Positions 1 to 7,733 of a stretch of 9,985 bases of DNA are shown in pieces (within the stretch, counting starts at the first letter, position 1; the number at the start of each line of letters is the position of its first letter). The translations under genes and the position numbers were made by a program. The DNA lies in contig CAAGDZ010000062.1 of assembly GCA_900768735.1 (NCBI GenBank), positions 1-9,985 on the forward strand. The letters run 5' to 3'. Below the pieces are notes generated by a model. It was not told where the DNA came from. It searched no databases and saw nothing but the letters and a program-made list of their open reading frames with translations. Source of the DNA: Oscillospiraceae bacterium. Lineage in GTDB: Bacteria; Bacillota; Clostridia; Oscillospirales; Ruminococcaceae.

Positions 1-3000
1 GTTCTAGCACCGCTTCATTCAGCAGCTTTAAATACATATCATAGCCGACGGTAGCGAGATGCCCCGACTGGCTCTGACCGAGCACCGAGCCCGCGCCGCG
101 TATCTCTAAATCCTTCATCGCTATTCTGAAGCCCGAGCCGAACCGCGTAAACTCTCTTATCGCGTCAAGCCGCTTGGTAGCTATTTCGCTCAGCACCTTG
201 CCGCGCTTGAAGGTAAAGTATGCGTAGGCGCGGCGGTTTGTCCTGCCGACGCGGCCTCTGAGCTGGTGGAGCTGTGCAAGTCCCATGCAGTCGGCGTTTT
301 CGATAATAAGAGTGTTTACATTCGGCACGTCTACGCCGGTTTCGATAAGGGTGGTGCAGACAAGCACGTCTATCTCGCCCTCGATAAGCCTGCGCCATAC
401 ATCGAGCAGCTCTTCCTCCGACATTCTGCCGTGCGCTATGCCGATATTGGCTTCGGGCACCATCTCATGTATAGACGCCGCGCAGGAATAAATGCTCTCT
501 ATGCGGTTGTGTACATAATATACCTGACCGTTGCGGCGAAGCTCCTTATTTATCGCCTGAGCAATAACGCCGCGGTCGTGCTCGACAACGTATGTGGTTA
601 TCGGCTGACGGTCACCCGGCGGGGTCTCAATTACGCTCATATCGCGTATGCCCGACATCGCCATGTTCAGCGTACGCGGGATAGGCGTAGCCGACAGGGT
701 GAGTATATCCACATTTGTAAAGCTCTCTTTCAGCTTTTCCTTATGGTTTACGCCAAAGCGCTGCTCTTCATCTATTACTACAAGTCCTAAATCGAAAAAT
801 CTTACGTCGTCCTGCACCAGACGGTGAGTGCCGATTATTATATCAATGTCGCCCTCTTCAAGCTTTTTCAGTATGACCTTCTGCTCTTTGGGCGTCCTGA
901 AGCGGGAGAGCAGTTCGACCTTTACATCAAAGCCCTCCATGCGCTTTAGCACCGTCTGATAGTGCTGCCATGCAAGCACCGTCGTCGGCACGAGTATTGC
1001 GCATTGCTTTCCGTCACATACGCACTTGAACGCGGCTCGCAGTGCGACCTCGGTCTTGCCGAAGCCGACATCTCCGCACAGCAGTCTTTCCATCGGCGCG
1101 CTTCGCATCATGTCGTGCTTTATCTCCTCGATACAACGCAGCTGGTCGTCGGTCTCGATATAGTTGAAGTGATTTTCAAAAATCTGCTGTTTTTCGCCGT
1201 CGGGGGAAAACGCAAAGCCCTTTGCCCGCATACGCTTTGAATAAAGCTCAATAAGCTCGGTCGCCATCTCCTTTGCGGCGGTCTTTGCCTTTGCCTTGGA
1301 CTTTTTCCAGGTGTCGGTATTCAGCTTGTTCAGCTTTACCGTGCCTGCGTCGCCGCTTCCGATATAGCGTGAAATCATGTCGAGCTGTGTGACCGGCACA
1401 TACAGCACGTCCGTGCCCGCGTACTTTATCTTTATATAGTCCTTTGATACCTTGTCGGCGGTCAGCTTCTGCACGCCCTCAAAGATACCGATACCGTACG
1501 AGCTGTGTACTACAAGGTCACCCTGTGCAATATCGCTCAGCGAGCGTATCTGCGCTCCGCGCTTGAACTTTTTTGCCTTGGGTGCTGTGGTTCTTGTCGC
1601 GGCGGCGGCACGGGTAAGCACCGCAATTTTTTCGGCGGTATATTCAAAGCCCGCAGACAACACGCCCTCGGTCACAAATATTTTCTTTGCATAAAGCTTA
1701 TTAGGGCTCTTTGAATAATCCGCAGGAAAACCCGAATCCCGCAAATCCTGCGCGAGTATCTTCGCCGCCTTTTCGTTTCCGCCGAAGATAAGGCAGGAAA
1801 AGCCGCCGCTCATATATCCTTTAAGCTCCTCGCACAGCAGCTTGTACTCTCCGCTCCACGGGGAGAGCTGTATAGATTCCACATTCTGCACATCGGACAA
1901 ATCCAGACCGCCGCCGCGGATAAAGGTATCCAAGTAAAGGCGGGTTCTGCTCCCGATTATATCGGCATATTCGCCCTTTGTCAGCATATAGTGGTCAAGT
2001 CCGCGGCACAGCACGCCCTCCTCGGTCAGGATTTTCAAATCCTCGGTGTGGGCGGCTATTGCGCTCCTTGCCGCGTCCGCCGCCGTAAATGACTCACAGA
2101 CTATCAGCGTATCGGCATAGTCAAACACTGTGCCCGCCTTTTCATAGCACAGCGGGAAATAACGCATAGGACAGCTTACCTGCACACCGTCTGCAAGTCT
2201 TGCTATATCCTTGCGTACTCTTTTCAGCGCGTCCTCGTTCTTGTTTTTCAGCCGCTCGGATTTTTTGAGCAAAGCATTAAGTGCGTCCGCCAGCGCGCCG
2301 TCGTCAAAAATCGTCTCGGAGCATGGGGTTATGCTCACGCTTTTTACCGTATCTATGCGGCGCTGTGTCTCTATGTCAAAGGACGATACCGTGTCAATCT
2401 CGTCGCCCCACAGCTCTATTCTTACAGGAAATTCGCTGTTTACGGGGTATATATCTATCAGCGCGCCCCTTATCGAAAACTGTCCCTTGCCCTCTATCAT
2501 GTCACAGCGCGAATAGCCCGCCTCGACAAGACTTGCCGCAAGCGCGTCTGTCTGTATCTCGTCACCCGGCTTTAATACCGCGGTGTGCTTTTCAAGAACC
2601 TCGCGCGGCACGGTGAGCTGTACCGCCGCCTCTGCCGACGCAATTATTATCTGCGCCCTGCCCGACAGCGCCGCCCACAGCGTCTCTATCCTGCGCTGGG
2701 CGTACTCTCCCGACTGCGCCTCGGTATCGGTCAGTACAAGGTCGCTCGCGGGGAACTGGTACGCCGCCCTGCCGCCGTACATCGTGTTTATGTCCTCGGT
2801 GAGCTTTGCCGCCGCCGCTTCGCTCTCGGTGACGGCGAGTATCGGTTGCTTTATATCCTCACCGAGAAAGGCTGTCAGAAAATGCGCCTTGTGTATATGC
2901 GAAAGCCCCGTCACCAATGCGGGGACGGGTTCGTCACTCAAAATATGCTTTACCGACCTTTTGTACTCGGTCAGTGTCAGAGCCATATTTTTAATTATTT

Positions 3001-3004
3001 CCAT
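1..3004 (-). CDS. mfd: Transcription-repair coupling factor Mfd (C-terminus outside window)
   Basis: Mfd is the DNA translocase that pushes RNA polymerase off lesions and recruits UvrA for nucleotide excision repair. About 1001 codons are present with no stop before the left edge; the family is usually about 1150-1180 residues, so the C-terminal D7 region is missing. Domains seen in order: UvrB-like N-terminal module (EGKGQFSIRG at about 170-180), RNA-polymerase-interacting domain from about 490 (GDLVVHSSYGIG, 495-506), Walker A GDVGFGKTE (GKT 649-651), Walker B DEEQ (745-748), motif III LSATPIPRT (from 770), motif VI QLRGRVGR (914-921), and the TRG region with GQSQSG (976-981). The start is ATG at 3004, set by AGAAGGA at 3010-3016, five bases upstream; an in-frame ATG seven codons in lacks such a site. 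It follows pth by 24 nt, the common Firmicutes order. One small oddity: the usual HGIG of the polymerase-binding domain reads YGIG. The reading frame looks intact. Confidence 0.97.
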   Translation of the reverse strand, partial: MEIIKNMALTLTEYKRSVKHILSDEPVPALVTGLSHIHKAHFLTAFLGEDIKQPILAVTESEAAAAKLTEDINTMYGGRAAYQFPASDLVLTDTEAQSGEYAQRRIETLWAALSGRAQIIIASAEAAVQLTVPREVLEKHTAVLKPGDEIQTDALAASLVEAGYSRCDMIEGKGQFSIRGALIDIYPVNSEFPVRIELWGDEIDTVSSFDIETQRRIDTVKSVSITPCSETIFDDGALADALNALLKKSERLKNKNEDALKRVRKDIARLADGVQVSCPMRYFPLCYEKAGTVFDYADTLIVCESFTAADAARSAIAAHTEDLKILTEEGVLCRGLDHYMLTKGEYADIIGSRTRLYLDTFIRGGGLDLSDVQNVESIQLSPWSGEYKLLCEELKGYMSGGFSCLIFGGNEKAAKILAQDLRDSGFPADYSKSPNKLYAKKIFVTEGVLSAGFEYTAEKIAVLTRAAAATRTTAPKAKKFKRGAQIRSLSDIAQGDLVVHSSYGIGIFEGVQKLTADKVSKDYIKIKYAGTDVLYVPVTQLDMISRYIGSGDAGTVKLNKLNTDTWKKSKAKAKTAAKEMATELIELYSKRMRAKGFAFSPDGEKQQIFENHFNYIETDDQLRCIEEIKHDMMRSAPMERLLCGDVGFGKTEVALRAAFKCVCDGKQCAILVPTTVLAWQHYQTVLKRMEGFDVKVELLSRFRTPKEQKVILKKLEEGDIDIIIGTHRLVQDDVRFFDLGLVVIDEEQRFGVNHKEKLKESFTNVDILTLSATPIPRTLNMAMSGIRDMSVIETPPGDRQPITTYVVEHDRGVIAQAINKELRRNGQVYYVHNRIESIYSCAASIHEMVPEANIGIAHGRMSEEELLDVWRRLIEGEIDVLVCTTLIETGVDVPNVNTLIIENADCMGLAQLHQLRGRVGRTNRRAYAYFTFKRGKVLSEIATKRLDAIREFTRFGSGFRIAMKDLEIRGAGSVLGQSQSGHLATVGYDMYLKLLNEAVLE

Positions 3005-3009
3005 TTGTT

Positions 3010-3016
3010 TCCTTCT
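3010..3016 (-). promoter_or_regulatory. Ribosome binding site of mfd
   Basis: The minus strand reads AGAAGGA followed by AACAA and ATG. The good spacing supports the ATG at 3004 over the in-frame ATG six codons later. The site lies within the 24-nt pth-mfd gap, which leaves no room for a separate promoter or terminator. Confidence 0.8.
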
Positions 3017-3028
3017 GTTCTGTAGGTT

Positions 3029-3658
3029 TTATGAATTGTACTTATTCATAGCTTCGTTTATTTTGCCGCCGACAATAAGCTTTGCCGACTCGGCGGCGTT
3101 ATTAAGAGCGGCCTCGAGTATTTCGCCGTCCTCTTTTTTAAAGCCCGACAGCACCCAGTCTGCAAGCGGGTAGTCGGGGTGCGGCTTTGCGCCTACCCCC
3201 ACCTTTATCCTCGGGAACTTGTCGCTGCCCGTGAGATAAATAATGCTTTTTATGCCGTTGTGGCCGCCGTCGCTGCCCTTTTGCCTTATCCTCATTCTGC
3301 CGACGTCAAGCGAAATATCGTCGTATATTATTATCATATTCTCAGGCTGCAGCTTATAGAAGCCCAGCGCCTCGACCAGCGCCTCGCCGCTGTTGTTCAT
3401 AAAGGTGGTCGGCTTCATTAAAAGACAGCGCTTTCCGCCGATACTTACATCAGCGGTCAGCGATTTAAACTTAAGCTTTTTTACCTGTACATTAAGGCTT
3501 TCGCTGAGCGTATCAATCACCATAAACCCCGCGTTGTGCCGCGTATTTTCGTACTGTGTGCCGGGGTTGCCCAGTCCCGCTATTATATACTCGACGGGGC
3601 CTGTCGGCGCGGGCGCACGCTCGCTTGCCAGTTTATTAAATATATCGGTTAGTGACAT
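3029..3658 (-). CDS. pth: Peptidyl-tRNA hydrolase
   Basis: Cytoplasmic Pth cleaves the ester bond of peptidyl-tRNAs released from stalled ribosomes, recycling tRNA. The 209-residue protein has every hallmark: GLGNPG (28-33), TRHNAGF with catalytic His41, MKPTTFMN with Asn88, YDD with Asp113 and GGHNG (131-135). By alignment with E. coli Pth these correspond to Asn10 (here Asn31), His20, Asn68 and Asp93. About 21 residues precede the first conserved strand; similar short extensions ending in PTGPVEY are, as far as I recall, typical of Oscillospiraceae. The start is ATG at 3658, with AAAAGGA at 3664-3670, five bases upstream. It is 25 nt downstream of malQ and 24 nt upstream of mfd, so cotranscription is likely. 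Nothing in the sequence suggests a defect. Confidence 0.97.
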   Translation of the reverse strand: MSLTDIFNKLASERAPAPTGPVEYIIAGLGNPGTQYENTRHNAGFMVIDTLSESLNVQVKKLKFKSLTADVSIGGKRCLLMKPTTFMNNSGEALVEALGFYKLQPENMIIIYDDISLDVGRMRIRQKGSDGGHNGIKSIIYLTGSDKFPRIKVGVGAKPHPDYPLADWVLSGFKKEDGEILEAALNNAAESAKLIVGGKINEAMNKYNS

Positions 3659-3663
3659 AGTTA

Positions 3664-3670
3664 TCCTTTT
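3664..3670 (-). promoter_or_regulatory. Ribosome binding site of pth
   Basis: The minus strand reads AAAAGGA, then TAACT, then ATG. The five-base spacing fixes the pth start and shows that the N-terminal extension of about 21 residues is genuinely translated. Confidence 0.8.
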
Positions 3671-3683
3671 GTCTATTTAAAAT

Positions 3684-5162
3684 TTATCTCAGATAAGCCG
3701 TTGCCAGCTTTTTAAGCATACGCGCTCTGCGTGCGGAGGGTGTGCACTTCATGCGCCACGTCCAGTTGCCGCCGAGGGTTGACGGTATGTTCATCCGTGC
3801 CTTTGAGTCGAGTCCCATAACGTCCTGCATCGGTATAATGGCGAGTGCGGCGGGACTTGCATATACACTGCGTATAAAGCTCATGCACTTATACTCAAAG
3901 AAGCTTGTATTTACATAGCTTTTCGCCATTTTTGCCGATTTGGGGTCGGTGGATTTAAGCCATCCAATGATAGTATCGTTGTCGTGCGTGCCTGTATATG
4001 CGACGCAGTTTGTCGGGTAGTTGTGGCACAGGTGCGAGCTGTCGCTGTATTCTTTATTAAAGCCGAACTGCAGCACCCGCATACCCGGAAAGCCGGTATC
4101 GTCTAAAAGCTTCACAACGCTGTCGAATATATCGCCTAAATCCTCTGCTATGATATTAAGCTCGCCGAGCGCCTCCTTTGCGGCGTTGAACAGCTCCATG
4201 CCCGGACCGTTCTTCCAGTCGCCGTACTCGGCAGTCTTGGCGTCGGCGGGTATTGCGTAGTATGTATCAAATGCGCGGAAGTGGTCTATACGCACCATGT
4301 CAAATAGCTTCATCGCGTGGTCGATACGGCTTATCCACCACTCATAGCCGTCCTTTGCCATGCGCTCCCAGTTGTACAGCGGGTTGCCCCAAAGCTGTCC
4401 GGTAGCGGAAAAATAATCGGGCGGAACACCCGCGACAAGCGTCGGTCTAAGCTCAATATCCATTGTAAACATCTGCGGCTGCGCCCATACATCGGCGCTG
4501 TCCATCGCCGCATATATCGGTATATCACCGATTATAGAGATGCCGTTTTTGTTGGCATACGCCTTCAGCTTTTTCCATTGCGTGAAGAACATATACTGAA
4601 CAAATCTGTGGAATTTTATCCTGTCGGCATGCTCCTCTTTAAACCGCTGTATCGCCTCGGGCTTACGCATTTTCAGCTCTTTATCCCATGTAAGCCACGA
4701 GCGCAGCTCGTTTTCTTCCTTTATCGCCATAAACAGCGCGTAGTCCTCAAGCCACCACGCCTGCTCCTGCACAAATGCAAGATATGCCACATCCTCGGAA
4801 AACGAGAAAAACGCCTTATGCAAAAGCACGTTTTTCTGTGCTATCACCTTTTCATAATCGACAGAGGACGGGTCCTCGCCGTACTCTCTGCCCTTTATGT
4901 CCTCCGGCTTTAAAAGTCCCGCCGCGACAAGCTCCCATAAATCGATAAGCAGAGGGTTTCCTGCAAAGGCGGAGGGCGACTGATACGGCGAGTCGCCGTA
5001 GCCGGTCGGGTGTATCGGCAGCACCTGCCAGTATTTCTGCTCCGCAGATTTAAGCCAGTCCACAAATTCGTATGCGGGCTTGCCGAGAGTGCCTATACCC
5101 TCGTTGCAGGGCAGGCTTGTTATGTGCATTAAAATTCCGCAGCTGCGTTTCACTCTGCTCAT
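3684..5162 (-). CDS. malQ: 4-alpha-glucanotransferase (amylomaltase, GH77)
   Basis: MalQ transfers alpha-1,4-glucan segments between maltodextrins in the cytoplasm, feeding glucose and phosphorylase substrates into central metabolism. The 492-residue length fits the short bacterial type rather than the roughly 694-residue E. coli enzyme. Numbered from the ATG at 5162, the GH77 blocks are: SLP and LPIHPTGYGDSPYQS near the N-terminus (LPIHP 48-52), IGDIPIY (211-217), GVPPDYFSATGQLWGNP (245-261), VRIDHFR with nucleophile Asp293, IIAEDLG with acid/base Glu340, TGTHDND with transition-state stabiliser Asp394, and the C-terminal QDVMGLDSKARMN-PST-NWTWR block. Two tandem ATGs exist; the second is preferred because AAAGGA lies one base from the first and four from the second. 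The gene follows the esterase by about 24 nt and precedes pth by 25 nt. No signal peptide is visible, in keeping with use of imported maltodextrins. Confidence 0.96.
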   Translation of the reverse strand: MSRVKRSCGILMHITSLPCNEGIGTLGKPAYEFVDWLKSAEQKYWQVLPIHPTGYGDSPYQSPSAFAGNPLLIDLWELVAAGLLKPEDIKGREYGEDPSSVDYEKVIAQKNVLLHKAFFSFSEDVAYLAFVQEQAWWLEDYALFMAIKEENELRSWLTWDKELKMRKPEAIQRFKEEHADRIKFHRFVQYMFFTQWKKLKAYANKNGISIIGDIPIYAAMDSADVWAQPQMFTMDIELRPTLVAGVPPDYFSATGQLWGNPLYNWERMAKDGYEWWISRIDHAMKLFDMVRIDHFRAFDTYYAIPADAKTAEYGDWKNGPGMELFNAAKEALGELNIIAEDLGDIFDSVVKLLDDTGFPGMRVLQFGFNKEYSDSSHLCHNYPTNCVAYTGTHDNDTIIGWLKSTDPKSAKMAKSYVNTSFFEYKCMSFIRSVYASPAALAIIPMQDVMGLDSKARMNIPSTLGGNWTWRMKCTPSARRARMLKKLATAYLR

Positions 5163-5166
5163 CATA

Positions 5167-5172
5167 TCCTTT
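5167..5172 (-). promoter_or_regulatory. Ribosome binding site of malQ, favouring the second of two ATGs
   Basis: The minus strand reads AAAGGATATGATG. The first ATG (5165) is only one base from the Shine-Dalgarno core, too close for efficient initiation. The second (5162) has four bases of spacing, so a 492-residue product beginning Met-Ser-Arg is more likely than 493 residues. Confidence 0.65.
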
Positions 5173-5189
5173 CGTTCTTATATTGTCGC

Positions 5190-6713
5190 TCAGTCCTCGT
5201 CGTGCATACTCGTCCTGAACGGTGCGACGGGTATACCGTTTGCGCCGAACAGCGTAATGTCGCCGTAGTTTGTCCACTGGTAGCGCACATATACAGGCTT
5301 TGCCACGCCGTCTGCCGACACGGTGATTGTGTTATCCTCGTTTATTACTGCGTTTGCGGTTACAAATTTCTTGTCCGCGCCCGCTATCTCAAAGCCGATT
5401 ATGCCGTCGCCGTTTATCTTAAAGCCGTTTTCGGCATGGTCGAATACAACGCGTACCGTATTTCCCTCGTAAATGTGCGAGCTGTATATCGGGCCGAACG
5501 CGTCAATTCCTTTATCTCCGTATACATGGTGCATAGCCTGCAAGTACAGTCTGTGACCTACCGGCACCTTGTCCTTGGGGTGGATTTCGTTGAACTCGCC
5601 GCAGTCGAGTATCACCGCGATACCCGTATTCTTTACCGTCTTGTATACTCTCATCTGAGCCTCGCGGATAAGGCACCAGTGCTTATAGTCGGGGTCTGCC
5701 TTATAGCGGTGCATAGGTAGCTGTACAAACATAAAAGGCAGCTCGTCATCTCCCCAGTCGTCTCTCCACAGCTGTATAAGCGCCTTAAACAGCTTGAAGT
5801 AGGTCTTGGGGCGTGAATCGTCGGTTTCGCCCTGATAGTAGATAAAGCCGCGGATTGTGTACGGGCATACGCGCTTTACCATGCTGTCGTAAAGCGCCGT
5901 CGCGTGGAAGGGGTTAAGCGGGCAGAGCGGGCCTGGGTATTTGTTGGGACCGCAGTATTCGCAGCACTCTTCCCATGTGCCGTCGGGGTGCTGTGAATAA
6001 AACTCGCCTGATTTTATGTTCCACGCCTTGTCATATTCAACATATTCATTGTACTCTTTTTCAAGCTCTTCCCAGCTCTTTCCTGCAATCGCATTGTCAT
6101 AATCGTCAAGATATGCCTTTGTGTCTACGTCCTTTTCAAGCACCTCGCGGCTCATCCAGTAGCTTGCGCTTGTGCCGCCCCAGTTACAGCCGATAAGACC
6201 TACTGTAACGCCGAGCTTTGCGGCTAAATCACGCGCAAAGAAATATCCCACCGCGCTCCAGCACTTTGCACTTTCCTCGCCAAACTCGCTCCAGCCGGTG
6301 TTTTCTTCATCGGCAAAGAATTTGTCGTCCATGTAGCAGTTCTTCTGCGTGTAGTAAAAGCGGACATTAGGGTTTTTGTCGGTTGCAAGCACATCCTTGC
6401 CGCCTTTGCAGTTCTGAAGCTCCAGCTCCATGTTGCTCTGACCGCCCGCAAGCCATACCTCGCCGACCATTACGTTTGAAAATACGATAGTGGTTTCACC
6501 GTTGCTGATTTTCATTTCATAAGGGCCGCCCGCGCTCATCGGGGGAAGATATACGCTCCACTTTTCATCTGTGATTTTTGTAGTTGCGGCATTTCCGCAG
6601 AACGATACGATTACATCGTCGCCGCTTTTGCCTGTGCCGAATACGCAGATGCTTTTCTCTCTCTGGAGAACCATGTTACTGCTGAATACCGCAGCCGCCT
6701 TGAACTTTGCCAT
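5190..6713 (-). CDS. Sialate O-acetylesterase family protein (SASA/SGNH-like), cytoplasmic
   Basis: Members of this family remove O-acetyl groups from sugars such as sialic acids or acetylated plant-glycan oligosaccharides. The 507-residue protein opens with a beta-rich segment (FSSNMVLQREK, then GTG), followed by the nucleophile motif GEVWLAGGQSNMEL with Ser93, the IGCNWGGTSASYW block (174-186), FIYYQGETD (290-298) and EIHPKDKVPVGHRL with catalytic His378. It ends with the beta-rich tail and the typical PVAPFRT close (496-501). No signal peptide or membrane segment is present, so it should act on imported substrate. The residue two before the catalytic His, often Asp (DIHP) in the family, is Glu376. 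Four cysteines cluster at 250, 251, 254 and 264. The start is ATG at 6713, with GAAAGGA at 6724-6730, ten bases upstream. Placement directly before malQ suggests carbohydrate use, but the true substrate cannot be read from sequence; xylan- or mannan-derived acetyl sugars are as plausible as sialate. Confidence 0.9.
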   Translation of the reverse strand: MAKFKAAAVFSSNMVLQREKSICVFGTGKSGDDVIVSFCGNAATTKITDEKWSVYLPPMSAGGPYEMKISNGETTIVFSNVMVGEVWLAGGQSNMELELQNCKGGKDVLATDKNPNVRFYYTQKNCYMDDKFFADEENTGWSEFGEESAKCWSAVGYFFARDLAAKLGVTVGLIGCNWGGTSASYWMSREVLEKDVDTKAYLDDYDNAIAGKSWEELEKEYNEYVEYDKAWNIKSGEFYSQHPDGTWEECCEYCGPNKYPGPLCPLNPFHATALYDSMVKRVCPYTIRGFIYYQGETDDSRPKTYFKLFKALIQLWRDDWGDDELPFMFVQLPMHRYKADPDYKHWCLIREAQMRVYKTVKNTGIAVILDCGEFNEIHPKDKVPVGHRLYLQAMHHVYGDKGIDAFGPIYSSHIYEGNTVRVVFDHAENGFKINGDGIIGFEIAGADKKFVTANAVINEDNTITVSADGVAKPVYVRYQWTNYGDITLFGANGIPVAPFRTSMHDED

Positions 6714-6744
6714 ATTTTTCTATTCCTTTCGTCTGTGTAAACCG

Positions 6745-6769
6745 AATTTATATACTTTCTGTATAAATT
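6745..6769 (-). promoter_or_regulatory. AT-rich 25-bp dyad before the esterase gene (possible operator or promoter element)
   Basis: Perfect 8-bp arms AATTTATA and TATAAATT flank a 9-nt spacer (CAGAAAGTA on the minus strand), between the exonuclease stop and the esterase start. TATAAA within the right arm resembles a -10 box, but no good -35 box is found 16-18 bases upstream. It could be an operator, a weak hairpin, or chance in AT-rich spacer DNA. It is not a rho-independent terminator: the stem has no G-C pairs in its arms and no T-run follows. Confidence 0.3.
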
Positions 6770-6781
6770 GTGCCTTTTATG

Positions 6782-7717
6782 TCATTTTGCAGAACCTTTT
6801 GTCGTGTCCGGTAATGACGCTGACAGCTCTGCATAAAGTCTTTCCTGCTTTTTGGTTGACGGAGCTATTGTCTTTACCCACGAAAAGCGCTTGTTCTCCC
6901 CGCGCTTAAACTCTGCCGTAACCGCTATCGAGTGCTTTCTGCACTTCATAATCGCGAGATACTCGCGCGGTCTTACGCATACCCATCTGTTTTTGAGGGT
7001 CGCGGGTCTGCCGCATATCGGGCAGGCATAGCGGTTGAACTCGACGGTCTTAGTCGCCGCGGACACCCGCGAATATCTTTTATTTCCGTATACCTTTAAA
7101 CTCAGCGTGATATAAGGATTTGCGCGTACAAAATCTATCTTTCTCTGCCGTGCAAGTCTGTCCGGCAGATTGTCTACGCTCAGTAATACAAGTGCTGTAT
7201 AATACGCATCGTTTATTGCGCTGTGATAATCAAGTCCGCTGTCCGCGCCTATTATCTCGGTTGCCGCAGTAAGCGTAATCTGCGGACGGTCTATGCCGTG
7301 CTGCGCGGTGAAAATCGGCTGTAAGTTAAACCAATCGGGAATCCACTTATCATCATAGCCGAAAAACATACACTGCGACCTTAATAAAGGAATATCATCG
7401 GGTCCCCAGGTGACTATTACCTCTCCGCCGTAGCGCGTGCACCAGTCCCTGAATTTGTCCATGACCTGCTTAAAGCCGTCCGCGCGGGCAAGCGTCTTTT
7501 CGTCTATGCCGGTAATCTTGCGTATTTCGCGCTTTATGACCTTATAGTACATCGGCTTTATATATTCCGAGAAGCGCTCGGATAATATTTTGCCGTCCTT
7601 TACAATGACCGCACCTATCTGGATTATCTCGACCGGCAGGCTCAGCGTGCCGACGGTTACTGTCTTTTCCTTGCTTACTGGCTGACTCCACTCCATGTCC
7701 AGCACGATATAAGTCAA
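6782..7717 (-). CDS. DEDDh 3'-5' exonuclease, KapD-like, with putative C-terminal zinc module
   Basis: This is a DnaQ-superfamily 3'-5' exonuclease, closest in pattern to the KapD (inhibitor of KinA pathway)/ERI-1-like group, which acts on RNA or DNA 3' ends. Its physiological substrate is unknown. Numbered from the TTG start: Exo I VLDMEW with Asp7 and Glu9, Exo II TWGPDD with Asp107/108, Exo III DYHSAINDAYYTA with His165 and Asp170, the DEDDh arrangement. After the nuclease domain (to about 190), a basic segment leads to CPIC (Cys232, Cys235), Cys247 and KCRKH (Cys259, His262), a plausible Zn-binding module; the tail is lysine-rich. An upstream ATG at 7759 would give 325 residues, but AAAAGGAGGT at 7724-7733 sits six bases before TTG 7717 and puts VLDMEW right at the N-terminus, as in relatives. 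The product is therefore about 311 residues. It is soluble, with no signal peptide. Confidence 0.87.
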   Translation of the reverse strand: MTYIVLDMEWSQPVSKEKTVTVGTLSLPVEIIQIGAVIVKDGKILSERFSEYIKPMYYKVIKREIRKITGIDEKTLARADGFKQVMDKFRDWCTRYGGEVIVTWGPDDIPLLRSQCMFFGYDDKWIPDWFNLQPIFTAQHGIDRPQITLTAATEIIGADSGLDYHSAINDAYYTALVLLSVDNLPDRLARQRKIDFVRANPYITLSLKVYGNKRYSRVSAATKTVEFNRYACPICGRPATLKNRWVCVRPREYLAIMKCRKHSIAVTAEFKRGENKRFSWVKTIAPSTKKQERLYAELSASLPDTTKGSAK

Positions 7718-7723
7718 CTGTGT

Positions 7724-7733
7724 ACCTCCTTTT
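7724..7733 (-). promoter_or_regulatory. Strong ribosome binding site deciding a TTG start for the exonuclease
   Basis: The minus strand reads AAAAGGAGGT, then ACACAG, then TTG. This is the strongest Shine-Dalgarno match in the window, and it lies inside the longer ATG-initiated frame. It therefore argues that the codons between 7759 and 7718 are leader, not protein. Confidence 0.8.

Noticed and set aside
2583..3173. Plus-strand open frame of 196 codons across the pth-mfd junction
   Set aside because: It runs antisense to two well-supported genes, and its serine/alanine-rich translation looks like a shadow of them.
4317..4913. Plus-strand open frame of 198 codons opposite malQ
   Set aside because: It lies wholly within malQ on the opposite strand and shows no domain, so it is a shadow frame.
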